A stretch of 64,000 nt of DNA from Pomphorhynchus laevis (GCA_012934845.2 WNNJ02001602.1:186001-250000); one strand, 5' to 3'; positions 44,760 to 58,200 are shown, counted from the stretch's first letter. Notes: generated from the letters alone by a model not told the origin. Numbers and translations are program-made.

Positions 44760-46316
44760 AGTAGAGCCTTTAAAACCAACGGAAGAGCTCATCTCTTTGG
44801 AGGAGGTCATTGGTGTTGTTTGAAAACTTCGTAATAGCAAGTCTTCTGGAGTAGACGAGATTCGACCTGAAGCGTTAAAGGCTCTCGACGTTGTTGGCAT
44901 GAAGTGGCTTAAACGGATCTTCAACGTTGCGTTGAAGTCGGGCAAGGTTCAAAGTGAGTGGCGAAATAAGGTTGTGGTACCGGTCTTTAAGAAAGGTGAC
45001 CGAAGAGTATGTTCCAATTATCGGGGCATCACTTTTCGTAGCCAAACTGGTAAGCTATTTGCTAGGATTCTTGAGTTAAGAATATGGTCTATAGTTGAGG
45101 GACAGTTGCAAGATGAAAAATGCGGTTTTCGTCGAGGTCGTGGAACTACGAATCAGCTCTTTACTCTCTCAACTATCCTTGAACGGTCTTATGAGTTCGC
45201 TCGACCGGTCTACATGTGTTTTGTAGATTTGGAGAAAGCGTTCGACCGAGTTCCGCGAGAGAGGTTGTGAGAGGTGCTAAGGGAGTATGAAGTATACCAC
45301 TATCTTCGGGTAGCTGTGGCTTCTCTGTATGAACAAAGTATGACTTGTGTTCGTGTTCTAGGTAGTATATCTGAATCATTTCCAGTAAGCGTTAAACTAC
45401 GTCAGGGTTGTCTTGTGTCTCCAGTTTTGTTCCTTGTTTACACGGACAAAATTTCGAGACGGGCTGCTCTGACGGATGTCGGTCTTCAGTTCTGTTCCAT
45501 CAGGATAGCATCTCTGCTTTTTGAAGATAACGTTGTTTTGTTGGCTTCTTGTCCTGAGGACTTACGATGCCTACTAGATCGATTCACGATAGAATGCCAA
45601 GCGGCAGGGATGCTGCTTAGTACCTCAAAGACTGTCTTTATGTGCTCGACTCGGATTCAGGTGCCAATGTCAATCCGGATTGGGGAAGGGTTCTTCCTGA
45701 TGTGGAGGATTTCAAGTATCTTGGGCTATTGTTCTCGAGAGACAGCAAGAACATTAGGGAGATTGAGAAGCGGACTTGTACAGCTAACGCAGCAATGCGT
45801 TCTTCGTACAGGTCAGTCGTGGTGAAGCGGTAGTTGAGTCTTCAAACGAAGCTTTTAGTTTACCACGCAATTTATGTTCCTATCTTAACCTATGGTCATG
45901 AGCTTTGGGTTATGACTGAGAGGATAATATCTCGGATACAGGCGACCGAAATGTGGTTCTTTTGCGGTATGGCTGGTCTTAGTCTTAGAGATAAGGTTAA
46001 GAATTCGGTAATCCGGGATAGACTCGGAGTAAAGTCGCTGCTTCTCCACATCGATGAAAGTCAGCTGAGGTTGATAGAACACGTTTTGAGGATGTCTAGG
46101 GATCGCTTTACTTGGAGGGTTTTCCAGTCCAGACACTCTGGAGAGAGACCTCGAGGTAGACCTCGGTGCAGGTGGAGAGATCAAATCTCGAAACTGGTCG
46201 AAGACCGCCTTGGGCTATCTGAAAGAGAACTCTGGTCTGTCGCCCAGGATCGTGATGTCTGGAGTAGTTTGATTCGTGCACTGCCTCCACGACCCGACAC
46301 CCGGACCAGTGGTTGA
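44760..46316 (+). pseudogene. RTE LINE reverse transcriptase and C-terminal domain (interrupted)
   Basis: Pieces in different frames: VVVPVFKKGDRRVCSNYRGI (44970-45030), CGFRRGRGTTNQL, VDLEKAFDRVPRERL (motif A, 45226-45267) then a stop, KLRQGCLVSPVLFLVYTD (45397-45450), LLFEDNVVLLAS (motif C; FADDxVL changed to FEDN), the thumb, and GERPRGRPRCRWRDQI near the end. The altered motif C means this copy is catalytically dead. Short antisense frames across it are shadows. Confidence 0.9.
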
Positions 46317-46322
46317 CAGGAA

Positions 46323-48780
46323 AAATATTGTACTTTTATTTTTTGTCAAGAAATTGTTGTTGTTATTTATGTATATTTATAAATACATGATCCAGTTTAT
46401 TATCATAAATGATAGACATTTATGTCGAAAGAATATTTATGCCACCATCCTTACATAACATCAAGTTTTTAATGACTAGAAATAAATAAAAATATTTGAA
46501 ATTTAGAATTTATAATTCATTTACTATTCTATCATTATATAAAGTACAATATATAACTCGAAGGCTGTTTTAAAAAGTCAATGTATAAATTAAAATAAAC
46601 TATAAATAAGATTAACTTCTCTCGAAGGATACCCAATAGGTATTTGGATTGCATTTCAACCATACATCATCCGGGATGATGGCCAATAGCCAATTGGCTA
46701 TTTGGTCAATAGCATGTGTATAATATATGCATGTGTATAATATATATTGATGATAGTCCACCATGAGACTTATTTCCCTTAGATAGAAATATACATTAAA
46801 AAAGCGAACTAAAGTTCTCTTTTGTTATGTATAAATCTTATTTTTATTTAAACGCTAGCTAAAGGTTACTTTTTGTAACTATTACGCTAATTAATAGAGT
46901 GAAATGCACATGCCAAATATACAATAGGAATTATAATTAATAATTTGTAAATATTTAAATTTTAAACATTTTTTTTAATTAAAATGATAAAAATAGTGTC
47001 TGTCGTCTTTTGCGTTTGGTGCTTCTTTGATCATTACACAATCTATTTAATATTTAATTATTAAATTATTAAATAATAAGTAATAAATAATAATATAATT
47101 ATTTATTACTATTTATTATTTATTTATTATTTATTTCCGTCAAATTAGCTTTTGTATATAAAGATAATTTTACTTTTTATAATCAACTACAGAGAGATAC
47201 ATACAGAATGTTTAATCGAACAAAAAAAATAAAAATTTTGAATTTTGGAAAAGGATTAATAAAACATGAATTTAATTTTATATTTCGCTAGCTGCTGCTA
47301 ATATCATCAGAAGCAAAAGCGTTAAATGTGTTTGTTTTTAAAATCTTCTGTTTTGTTTATTTTTTGAAAACAGAACAGTATTTTTGTTTCCGATGATACT
47401 AGCAGCAGTCAGCAAAATATAAAATTTAATTTTGTTTGTTGATCCGGCTCCAAAATTTAAAAATAAATAATGAATCAACATTAGTTTTAATTAGCTTCAT
47501 GAAAACACGCACCTTTTTATTACGAATGAATCCATTGACGAAGCTTGACTTTGAAAATTGATTAGACTGTGAAGATAGCAACTTTTTCAGATAAAGCATA
47601 ATTTGCATCAATAGGCTGATGAAATAGTCTAACAGAACATTATCATCGCACAGTGCCTTCTCATTAAGTATATGTGATCTCACTAAGTTTATGTCTCCAT
47701 ATTAAGTATATGTCTCTTAACTAGTGCACCTATTCACGATTTATCTCATTGCATTTGAATTCGCAATTCTTCGGTGACGGATTACCAATAAAATTAATTT
47801 ATTTAATTAATTTTAATTAAATATTTAATTTAATCAGCATTTGTTGCTCCAACATTTAATATTAAAAAATAAATCAACACTAGTTATTTTTAATAACTAA
47901 TGAAACTTCAATAAAAATATTAAAAAAACAAACATTTTAAAACTTAAATAATATTATATAATTAATATTTATATTATAAAGTATTATTTTATATCTAATC
48001 AATTGATATGTAAACGTATAGTTTGTAATATCTAGTAATACATACTTTTGTGCATAAAATAATAATAAGATTAAAATATTTTCAGATTCTTTAAATATTT
48101 ATAAATATTTTTACCTTTTCAATTTCTATGACATGTATTTTATGCATTTCATTTATTTGGCTTTTAAGATTCTTATTGTGTTTTAATTTAATTATAACTT
48201 TATTTGCAAGAATACACCTTAAATACAACTATTAAAGAAGAAAATATTATATATAAAGCAAACTCTACCATTATAGCCATTGAAATTAAAATATCTCTTA
48301 ATTCGGTAACGATAAAAAATATGACATTTAACAAATAAAAAATTTCTCGAATTAATTATGGCAATGGCTCTTCTTTTGAACCTTGAAGATATAAAATGCC
48401 ATATTTATAAGCAATTAAATATTTCAAATGTAGAATTGAGTACATAAAATGATCACCTTTACGAAATTCATTTATAAAACAATGTGGTTGTTTTTAGGAT
48501 AAGTGCCCCATATTGTATTAAGAGCACGTGGATGCAAATTAAGTTATAAATGTAAATACAATATTAGCAAAAATTTGATGCTTATTTTGTATGTAGTTAT
48601 CAATAAAAATTATTGTATGTGTTATCAATAAAAGATTTGAACGCTAAGCAAGGAAATATTATTTTAGAGAGATGTTTAATTTTTGATATATGAATATATC
48701 AATTAACACTTTATTGATTGATAAATCAATGAATTTTTCTAATTGTTATATAACAAGTTTGACTAAATATTTTTGCATAT
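46323..48780. other. AT-rich DNA with one foldback element
   Basis: Contains the family C foldback (47241-47458) and AT-rich DNA. A 60-residue reading on the minus strand (47.43-47.68 kb, CDDNVLLDYFISLLMQI...) ends near a GTGCGT donor and might be an exon, but it has no family signature. Small hairpin near 46680-46710 (ATAGCCAATTGGCTAT). Confidence 0.4.
47241..47458. mobile_element. Foldback element of MITE family C, copy 2
   Basis: Left 'ttttggaaaaggattaataa' and right 'ttgttgatccggctccaaaa' are inverted; further in, 'ttcgctagctgctgctaata' faces 'actagcagcagtcagcaaaa'. Arms ~70 bases, centre ~75. Same ends as the copy at 14.6 kb. No coding capacity. Confidence 0.8.
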
Positions 48781-48789
48781 TTTACCAAA

Positions 48790-49075
48790 TGACTTTATAT
48801 CCCTATTTTATCTCTTTTGGTATCCAATTATCGATACCAAAAGCTATATATTGACCTCTTTCCTCCGTATTCGATAGAATTAAACCATATGGAGAATTTT
48901 TCTTGTTTTAAGGACTCATGCCAGACAAATATGAAGTTGACAGACAGAAATTTGCTTATTGAATGGATTACCGGTGCGCTAAAAAATATCGATTTTCGAA
49001 TGGAGGTATGCTACATATGGAGGTATACATATGTAGTTTGTAATAGAGGTATACATATATCAACTTGGATATAAA
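48790..49075 (+). mobile_element. DDE transposase relic (Tc1/mariner/IS630-like C-terminus)
   Basis: The frame at 48817-49074 reads LYIDLFPPYSIELNHMENFS, then CFKDSCQTNMKLTDRNLLIE and WITGALKNIDF. This is the family end motif LPPYSPELNPIENFWS..K, which contains the last catalytic acidic residue, followed by a helix and short tail. Upstream catalytic motifs are absent, so this is a C-terminal fragment. Confidence 0.7.
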
Positions 49076-49969
49076 AGACAATGACATTTCTTGATTTAGA
49101 TCAAATTATTATTTATATAGTTTTTTATAGGTTTACATTATAAAATTATTATGCTGGTATTTAAATAAATACTATTAAATTAATTTTTTAACATTAATAA
49201 AATAAGGTATTGATAATAATAAAATAAGGTATCGATTAAAGTGAAATATGGTGTCAAAAATAAAACGGACGGTGAAAGTTAAGAAATTAAATATTTATTT
49301 ATAGAAATTAGTGAAATCTTTCAAAAAATTGCTGTCAATCAAAAACATAATATTACTGGTATATCTTAAAGAGAATTGATTTTTGATTTTTTATTTTTAA
49401 TGTTAAAATTGTTATATTTAAAATAAAAGATTTTCATGTTAAACGATTATTTTCTTTTGTGCTATTGATTTATTTGATTATTTATCGATTCATTAATCGA
49501 TCAATGTTTTGTTTATTCCGAAAATGTGATCTAGTTGTGATCAAAATATTGATCTAATTTTGAAGAAGTGATCTATATCTACTCAATAGTTTTGCATTTT
49601 TCTTAATAGCAATTTCAAAATAATCTGTATGAAATTAAAATTTTATTAATATCTTATATTTTATAGTTAGGAATTCGAATCCTTGAATTGTAATGGTACC
49701 TTTTTGGTTTATGCTAATTTGATTGAATTAAAAAAACATACCAGCAAATGAAAATTGAAGTTATTTTCAATATTTTGACAGAAGAAATATGCAATCATGC
49801 GGAATATTTAAGAATATTTTCTGTCAGGACATATTTATTCTGTTGAAATATTGAAAATAAATTCAATAATATAATATTAATATTATAATTATATAATAAT
49901 ATTTATATTATTTTTTTGTACGCCTACATTTCTCATAATTATCTGAGAAATTTATTATACCACTAAAGC

Positions 49970-50660
49970 CTTTCAGCATAGGGCAGAAAACAAAAATAAA
50001 ATATTAAAAATTATCACGGGTTCTAGCATGACCTTAAAGAATCGAAGGACACCGTGTAAGGATAAACTTGAAAGTCTTCTATATGCGTATGTGGCCGATA
50101 ATACTTTACATGATTTTTGTTCAAAGTTAAGACGAAATGACCATGTGGAGGTTAGATGGACGCTAAGATATAAGAGTTTATACATTTAATAGGTCGACAG
50201 CCTAGCGAAAGTTTATCGGAATTAGCAAGGCGTCTACCACTGCAAAATTTACTGGCTTTGGTCTTCAGATTGTTGATGGTAAAACCGTTTTTGGTACAGT
50301 ATAGGTTGTGTCCATCAAATATGGATTATGCGATTTGAATAGTCGGAAAGTATTAGTAGGCCATTGGCGAAAATAATGATTTTGGAATGGGTTGGTGTCG
50401 TTTGCAAGTCAGCTAGTAGATCTTCAATCTGGTTACCTTGCATAACTCCTTTGTGTTGAGTGATTGAAGTGGAGAAATAAACGCTATCAAAAATGCACAC
50501 TTCATTCGTTAACAATATACGATGTAATGTGTCAAGGAAAGCCCCAGATAAATGAAAACGAAAATAAAGTTTTTCAATGAGAAGTTGACAGTTGATATTA
50601 TCGAAAGCTTTCGAAAAGTGCACGAAAGTTGTATAAAATGGTTGTATAAAATACACTGGG
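49970..50660 (-). mobile_element. Non-LTR retrotransposon RT fragment (broken)
   Basis: From 50656 downward: FVHFSKAFDNINCQLLIEKL (motif A), THRILLTNEVCIF-like spacer, GVMQGNQI (GVMQGDPLSP eroded; a deletion follows), SKIIIFANGLLILSD (motif C FADD changed to FANG). Then, after frameshifts, NNLKTKASKFCSGRRL and HLTSTWSFRLNFEQK, the thumb region. A different family from the element at 38.5-40.2 kb. Dead copy. Confidence 0.8.
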
Positions 50661-51731
50661 AGGATGTAATAACTTTATAATTAAAATCCTACAGTTTTTT
50701 ACTAAATTTTAATATTAACAATTTTTAATAAAATTTACAAAGTAGTTAAATATAACTGTTATATTAAATAAAATAATTTATCGTATTTCATAAGTATGGT
50801 GAATCACTGATCACCGTGCTGACCGTGAACACTGACTATAAACAATTAAGATAATATTTTAAAAGATATTTCCATGATCCGTTATCATTTGAATAAAAAT
50901 ATAGATTAAATTAGACACTTTGACTTAAAGTGTTATGTATTTATATCGAAAGTGAAATAGCCAAGTTATTTAAAAATGTATTTTCATACAGTTTCAACAT
51001 TTCATCGGAATATTTCATCGTCGGATATATTTTTAACTTTATATTTTTAATATCATAAAATCAATTAATTCAATAATAAATTCAATGCATTCTGCAAAGA
51101 CATCAGAATAATAAGATAATTGCACTATCCTGTAATTAGATACCTCCCTTATGCGTTTTTAATTAAACAAAATTATGAGCGAAATATTCCAAATATTTCG
51201 TATATGAACAAAATACGAAATATTTTGTTCATTTATTTAGTTAATTATTTATTTATATTTTGTTCATTATTTTGTTCATTATTTTGTTCATTTATTTAGC
51301 TTAACAAAACGTTTTAGATTTAATAACGATTCAGATAATTTAAATTAATTTACTGATTAAATTCAAGATGTAGCGTATAATTTGCAGGTTTTAAATAAAA
51401 ACGGAATTTTTGTATAAGCTGAGTACGAAGAGTTTATAAAAATAGAAATTAAACAATTCCTATTGGGATAGTAAGGTCACTAAATTATATTTGTTATTAT
51501 GCTGACTAAAGATAGAGTGTTTTCGTAAAAGCTCAACATATGCAGTCGATAGCACAATGTAATCACGAAAAATAAACGAATAAAATATAGAAAAAAATAT
51601 ATAATGTTTTAATTAAAATTAAATAAACGTATAAATTGCAATAGCATTTTCAAATAATATATTATTAGTAAAATATTATGAAAATAAAATGTAAATTTTA
51701 ATTTTAAATGGTTAATCCTGATCCATTATCG

Positions 51732-51902
51732 ATAAAGAATTATTGGAGCTGGATCAAAGAATGAAGGAAAATTTTATTGATATTTCGCTAACTTCTGTTA
51801 GCATCTTTATCAAATTGTAATTATCTGAAGATGCTAACAAAGGTTAGCGAAATATCAAATAAAATTTTCCCATGTTTTGAACCAGCTTCAATAATTCTTT
51901 AT
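51732..51902. mobile_element. Foldback element of MITE family C, copy 3 (complete)
   Basis: Best copy. Left end 'ataaagaattattggagctg' and right end 'cagcttcaataattctttat' are perfect inverses; inside, 'gatatttcgctaacttctgt' faces 'aaaggttagcgaaatatcaa'. Total 171 bases. The inner 'gctaacttctgttagc' is itself a hairpin. Confidence 0.9.
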
Positions 51903-51952
51903 TTAATAAATAATATTTCAGAAAATTAACTGAAGTAATTTTCTGAAGATGC

Positions 51953-52022
51953 TAACAGAGGTTAGCGAAATATCCAAAAAATAATTTTCTCTTTTCTTTG
52001 ATCCAGCTTCAATAATTATTTA
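51953..52022. mobile_element. Foldback family C, half copy
   Basis: Right half only: 'ctgaagatgctaacagaggt', 'tagcgaaatatcc', 'ttgatccagcttcaataatt'. It lies 50 bases from copy 3 in the same orientation as that copy's right arm. Confidence 0.8.
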
Positions 52023-53099
52023 TAAATTTTAATAATTTATGCTATAAATCTTTTCAACTTGCATAAAAGGTTGTCTTTCGTAAAACTCTTAAAATGCTAA
52101 TTAGACATTTAAAAATGTAAATATTACAATTTTCTTAACAGGTAGAATAAAATCACCACTGTTTATTAAACACATCTTAACCTGCATTTGAAGTAGGATT
52201 TCTATAAAAGTTGCCCAATTTGCTACCATACATCTGGATATTAAATCTTTAGTAAACCCTATCATTTTAGCAAAAAGTTGATATTCTTTATCTCAAGAAG
52301 ATGCAAGTTTGGTTAATATCAATTTTTAGATACAATTATTTGTATTCTTATGAAAATCGACGATAGGATTTTCTAATGGTAAGCTATTCATAGCCAGGAT
52401 CTAAATTTTACCTTACTGATAAAATAAAAGATTAAATCAAGCATGATATGTTTTCTTAATTGTCTAACAATTAGGCAATAGTAGGATCAACGAACAAAAA
52501 ATTTGGTTTTATTGTATAAAGAATAAATGAACTTGTTTGCATAGAAGGTAATAATAACGTGTGAAGGTTATCAATAATTATCTATTCTTTGAATTAACCT
52601 TAAAAGAAACTTTCCGTTATAGAAGATGATTATCTTAGAAGTTACATCTTTATTTGTTTTATATTGCATCTATAATCGCGGAGGGCGTATAAGCATAACG
52701 TGATAAAGAATTAATGACACTTATTCTTCTATTATCATTTTGATAATAGAAAATTGTAGTCGGCTACCTACATAGATTGAGGAGTGGTCGAATAACAAAA
52801 TAGATATCAAAAGGATCGCAAAAACATCAATGAAATTTAAACCATCGTAGATAAGCTTTAATACTAAAAGCTTCTAATTAGTAGAAATTTAATTATATTA
52901 GTAAATAAAACAAATTTTAATAGAATTTAATTAAAATAAACTCTAATCCTTAAAAAATTAATGTTAAAAAATTAACTCACTAATTAGTCATTAGTTAGTA
53001 ATTTTTAATAAAAAATATATATAAATGCCAAATTAGCAAATTTATATAAACTAAATTAATTAATTTTAAGAAAATTTGCTAATTTAATATACACTTTCT

Positions 53100-53490
53100 A
53101 AAGTGTATATTTAGATATGAACATTAAATTAACATTAACTAAAACTACTATTAATTTATATCGTAAAGATGACATATTTAAATTTACAAGAAACATATTT
53201 TTGCATGAGCGTTCATGCATTCCATATAATATAAAATATAATACATTAAATAATGAAATTTTAAGAATTGCAACAATATGTAATGATATTGGCTTTCTTA
53301 AAAATCATTTAAATAATTTAATAGATGCATATTTTAAACTAGGTTACTATAAAAATAACATCAAGCAGAAAATAGAAAAATATAAAAATCTACACTAGAT
53401 TTAAAATAAATTTACACTCTTTAGCGAACAATTTTATTTATTTTTTTATTGACACGGATGGCATATTTAAATTTACAAGAAACATATTTA
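53100..53490 (+). mobile_element. Penelope-like RT family, copy R4
   Basis: The frame at 53117-53398 (MNIKLTLTKTTINLYRKDDI...) covers the segment after motif C. Then 'agcgaacaattttatttatt' and the start of a further unit (DIFKFTRNIF-like) follow until it is cut at 53491 by family A. The run 53117-53489 is nearly identical to about 54660-55030. Confidence 0.85.
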
Positions 53491-54070
53491 CAATTCGATC
53501 TGGTTAAGAGCGAAAGCCTCAGACAATTAAGCAAAGTGTCGGAAACGCCTTTATTCACAATGTCACACAGGCAACCTAAACGACCAGTGTGTACCTCATT
53601 CTACTGATGAGTGTTGCCGGGTACTCATCATTTCGATGCTAAAGTGGTCGTCTAGAAGTGACATGGTGACTGAAAGTCGTATATCAAAGTCCAGTTTACA
53701 AAGCAACACCATTTAGTATAAATGCTGTATTTCGTAAGAAATCCTGGACCGTTGTTTACTCAGCACATCCGTGCACTACTATTATACCTGCCGTATCCAT
53801 TAAGGATCCAACGAGTGCAGCGACAATTCAGCAACAACCTCTGCCTAGTGGTTAAGGATGGTCCGCGCAGCAATTTGACCTGGCTAAGAGCGTAAGCCTC
53901 GGACAATTAAGCAAAGTGTCGGAAACGCCTTTATTCACAATGTCACACAGGCAACCAAAACTACGAGTGAGTACTTCATTCTACTGATGAGTGTTGACGA
54001 GTATTCAATCATTTTGATTCTAAATTGGTAGTCTACAAGTGACACAGTTGGTCTGCAGTTCGTAGATCGA
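53491..54070 (+). repeat. Repeat family A, one and a half tandem units
   Basis: 'caattcgatctggttaagag' at 53491 and 'caatttgacctggctaagag' at 53871: a 380-base unit. The second unit is more diverged and stops near 54070. The block interrupts a retroelement copy exactly after 'ttacaagaaacatattta'. Confidence 0.88.
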
Positions 54071-54349
54071 CTGATGAGTTGGTATGTAAAAATATTACCC
54101 ATATAAGTTTTGGTGATTGAAATTAATATTAGTACAAAACACTTTTTCAGTATTAATTCCTCAGATGAATTTTTATGTTCAAAAAAATTCCATTATGAAA
54201 TAAATTATAGAAAAAATTATGAATTTTAATAAATGAATGCTTCTTGGATATATAGAAGAATATATTGGATATATATTGAATATATATATTATATATAATA
54301 TACAATATATATATCTTCATGGATATATATTGAATTTATAAAAGCCCTA

Positions 54350-54960
54350 AATATTTTGATAAATCAATACTATTTAGAAGTAAAGACATCTATATTTGGA
54401 TAAATAACAGGTGTTCAAATGGGAGGTAATTGAAGCCAAATTATAGCTGACTTATTATTAAGCTTTATAGAATATGAATTAGTTCATAATTGTGTAAAAA
54501 CTAACTCTAAACTATATGAAATATATGTTTCGATACATTGATGATATATGTGTATTTAATTCTAATAATTTTTATTCAATTAGTGAACAAATTTATCCAG
54601 AAAGCCTTATTCTTAACAAAACCAATATTGATGATAAAGAAAGTGTATATCTAGATATGAACATTAAATTAACATTAACTAAAACTACTATTAATTTATA
54701 TCGTAAAGATGACATATTTAAATTTACAAGAAACATATTTTTGCATGAGCATTCATGCATCCATATAATATAAAATATAATACATTAAATAATGAAATTT
54801 TAAGAATTGCAACAATATGTAATGATATTGGCTTTCTTCAAATCATTTAAATAATTTAATGGATGCATATTTTAAACTAGGTTACTATAAAAATAACATC
54901 AAGCAGGAAATATAAAAATATAAAAATCTACACTAGATTTAAAATAAATTTACACTCTTT
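54350..54960 (+). mobile_element. Penelope-like RT family, copy R5
   Basis: Contains GVQMGGN-like remains (54412-54432), YMFRYIDDICVFNSNNF (54519-54570, both catalytic Asp present), SLILNKTNIDDKESVYLDMN and the FKFTRNIFLHE tail, then frameshifts. Closely related to R4 and R1. Confidence 0.88.
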
Positions 54961-55262
54961 AGCGAACAATTTTATTTATTTTTTTATTGACATGGATGGC
55001 ATATTTAAATTTACAAGAAACATATTTTTGCATGAGCATTCATGCATACCATATAATATAAAATATAATACATTGAATAATGAAATTTTAAGAATTGCAA
55101 TAATATGTAATGATATTGGCTTTCTTCAAAATCATTTAAATAATTTAATAGGTACATATTTTAAACTAGGTTACTATAAAAATAAAATCAAACAGAAAAT
55201 ATTAAAATATATAAATCAACAAAATATTATTCAAAATATATTTTTACTCTTATGAGGAAAAT
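54961..55262 (+). mobile_element. Penelope-like RT family, copy R6 (C-terminal fragment)
   Basis: DGIFKFTRNIFLHEHS, then NNEILRIAIICNDIGFLQNH and YFKLGYYKNKIKQKILKYIN, ending at a stop near 55253. It starts right after R5's tail and so forms a head-to-tail partial tandem with it. Confidence 0.85.
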
Positions 55263-58200
55263 TTTTGTGATAATAAATAATATACGTTGTAGTAAATGTT
55301 CAGATATACTTTGTTAATACTTATTTGATTAATATATAAATCATCAAAGTAAATTTGAACTCTATATAATCTCTTAATTCTAGATAATATCTTTAAATTC
55401 CTTTCGACAGATCATCAAATTTCATTAGCATAAACTTAATAACTTAATTAGCATAAATTTGACTCACTTGCTTTGTTAAGTTGAGGAATTTGATGATTTC
55501 TAATGGGTATGATTTCTAATCATCCTCGAATGATTTTTAATCTTTATTATAATTCATTGTAAAATTATTTAAACGAAATGATATCAAGAGTTTATGAAAA
55601 AGTTTAAAGCTCATAGTTTTAGATATTTGCGTGGTACAAGCCGGCATTACGTAGCTTAAGTTTGCTATAACATGCAAGAATGTAAAGTCTTGATATAGTT
55701 TATAACCCAACACCATTAATTATAAATAATTCACTATTATCTATCCAGATGACATATAACGTGCTTGCTACAGTATATATTGACCACGTATTGAAAATAA
55801 CATTTCATAATGGGTATATTTATTACCATAGCAAAACAATAAATTCATTCATTACGCGTTATTTTTATCAACGTTACTGTCAATCATTGGAATGTAGATT
55901 GGCAAACAACATTCAATTTTCAGTTCGCAATTTCTGTTTCATGTTCATTGTGCTTTGACAACAAACTATCAAAGAAGTTAAAAAAATTATAGATTTTTAG
56001 AATAATTAAATACCGTCTACATTTCAATATTCGAATGCATGGATAAAATTTAGTGATAATAAAATTAATTTAATAAATAATCTACGAAAGAAATACTTTT
56101 ATTAATTATTTATATAATCAATACACGAATAAAAATGTACTAATTACATTATAATGATAAATAAAATTTATTTTTATCAATTTAATAATTTCCAATTGAA
56201 TAAATAAAACAATAAATAAAAACAATAATAATCTATAAATAATAAATATTAATAATTATATTAATAAATATTAAATAAAATTTTTAATAGTTTAACTAGA
56301 TTGTGCACACAATAATAACTAGTGATATACTTAATAAAGATAACTTTAAGCCAAAAAAATTTATCAAAATGTTATTATTTAGCGTTTGATAAATTATTTG
56401 AACAAAGAAAATTAATTATTCTAAAAGTTAGTATTCAACAATAATAATATACAATAATCCGTAAACTTAAAATGCAAAATATATTGCTTTGCCGAAACCG
56501 TTAGGTTATAATATAATTAAGTTAAGAGTATGTAACTGTTAAGTATGCAACAATGTGCAGTATGAAACAATAAGTGCGTCACCAATATATTGCTTCACCC
56601 AGACCGTTAGGTTATAATATAATTAAGTTAACAGTATGAAACTGTTAAGTATGCAACAATGTGCAGTATGTAACAATAAGTGTGTATGTAAATATATTCT
56701 TATAATATAATAAATAAAAATTTATAAGATAATTTATAAGATAATTTATAACAATATGTAATTATTATATAATAATTTATTTTTACTTGAATGTATTATT
56801 ATAAGTTAGCAACAAATTTAAAAAATCAATATCTTCTTAGTAACTAGAATTTAGCTAAATATATTTATTTAGATTTAGATGTAGAACCATGATAATAGAA
56901 ATTTATTTATGTTTCATCGACTATCGTCGCCATTCATAACGAAATTTCGTTATGATGATGTGACAAAAGTCAATAAAATATTAAAAATAATTATATATTA
57001 GTTCAAAATTAGATTATTCCATATCTATAATTTATTTTTGTAATGACATTTCACATATGTCATTTAACCACGACTCGCTCAAATTTATGAGGAATAATGG
57101 TAAAATAAAACATGATAAAATACCTAGGCTTATATTTTATAAATATCCAAAAAGCAAGAAAAGGTTGCAAGAACGTAATTTTTAAACAAATTCTACAACT
57201 TGAATAAAAATTATAAAATTTATACTTTTGAATAAAATTTTGTGAGAAATACAAGAAAATATAAAGTTTTAATTATAAAGCTTATAATATTTTAAATCTA
57301 TAATATTATAACTTTATAATATTTAATATATTATATAATTACATAAATATAATTATAGTTTTATAATTTATAAAATTATATATATGATCACGAAATTACA
57401 TTGCTACATTGAGAAAGAAATTTAATATATTATTTATAATTAAATTATTATTAAATATAATAACTTCATTTAAATTTTCATGAAAGTATTATACTAAAGT
57501 ATATAATACTTATATACTTATAGACTTTAGTATATATACTTTAGTGCACTTATAAAAACAACTACAAGCGAACATGATGTAAAAAATGTATAAATATACT
57601 TTTAATTATAAGTTAATACTTTTAAGTACATAAAATATGTTAAAACACATTTTAACATTTTTACAAGCAAATGTTTATTTTTATAAACACATATTTTTCG
57701 TTAAAACAATTTTTTTATGTTTAGCTTTCATCAGAAACCACAATATTTAATGTACCTCGTGCCAAGTTAAATACATTGTTGCATTAAGCCCACTTAATTA
57801 AAATTTATGGGAGTTACGTGTGTTTCATTATAATACATCAAATAAAAGTGCTTCTAAGCTATGGTTTAATTCTTCCAGATCTTAGGTATACAGCAGTTAT
57901 CACATATTTATTATAATTCATGTTTTAGATATTTTGTATTTATTTTGTACTAAATGTAGGCTAAAAATAAAGACATAGAGAATGAAAATTATTGTTAAAG
58001 CTCAATTATATATTACTCAATTATATATAACTCAATTATATATAAAATTATTATTACAGAATCATAATAATCTAAGCAATTTTATGAAGTCTTCTTTCGA
58101 CGATGGGTCAGAGTAAATAGGTAAAGTATATACAGAAAGAATAAATCCATATGGCAGTGTTGTAAGGTTAAAATCGCATTTGATTGGAATTTAGAGTAAC

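Larger units (their letters stand above)
43000..46322 (+). mobile_element. RTE-clade LINE, nearly full length, inactivated
   Basis: GC content rises over the whole element. Order: 5' leader, apurinic-type endonuclease (43400-44200), RT (44900-45700), short C-terminal domain to the stop at 46316. RT and tail are of the RTE type (fish Rex3- and schistosome SR2-like), with FKKGDRRVCSNYRGI, RRGRGTTNQL, VDLEKAFDRVPRE and the RPRGRPRCRWRDQI tail. At least seven stops or frameshifts (43622, 44297, 44485, ~44760, 45268, ~45825) inactivate it. A 3' relic of the same family is at 9.5 kb. Confidence 0.92.
50661..53095. other. AT-rich DNA with foldback elements
   Basis: No gene recognised. Two copies of foldback family C lie at 51732-51902 and 51953-52022. 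The rest is AT-rich without open frames of note. Confidence 0.45.

Noticed and set aside
47426-47683. 85-residue minus frame with a GTGCGT near its end
   Set aside because: Could be an exon, but no family, no matching phase with any neighbour and a poor acceptor.
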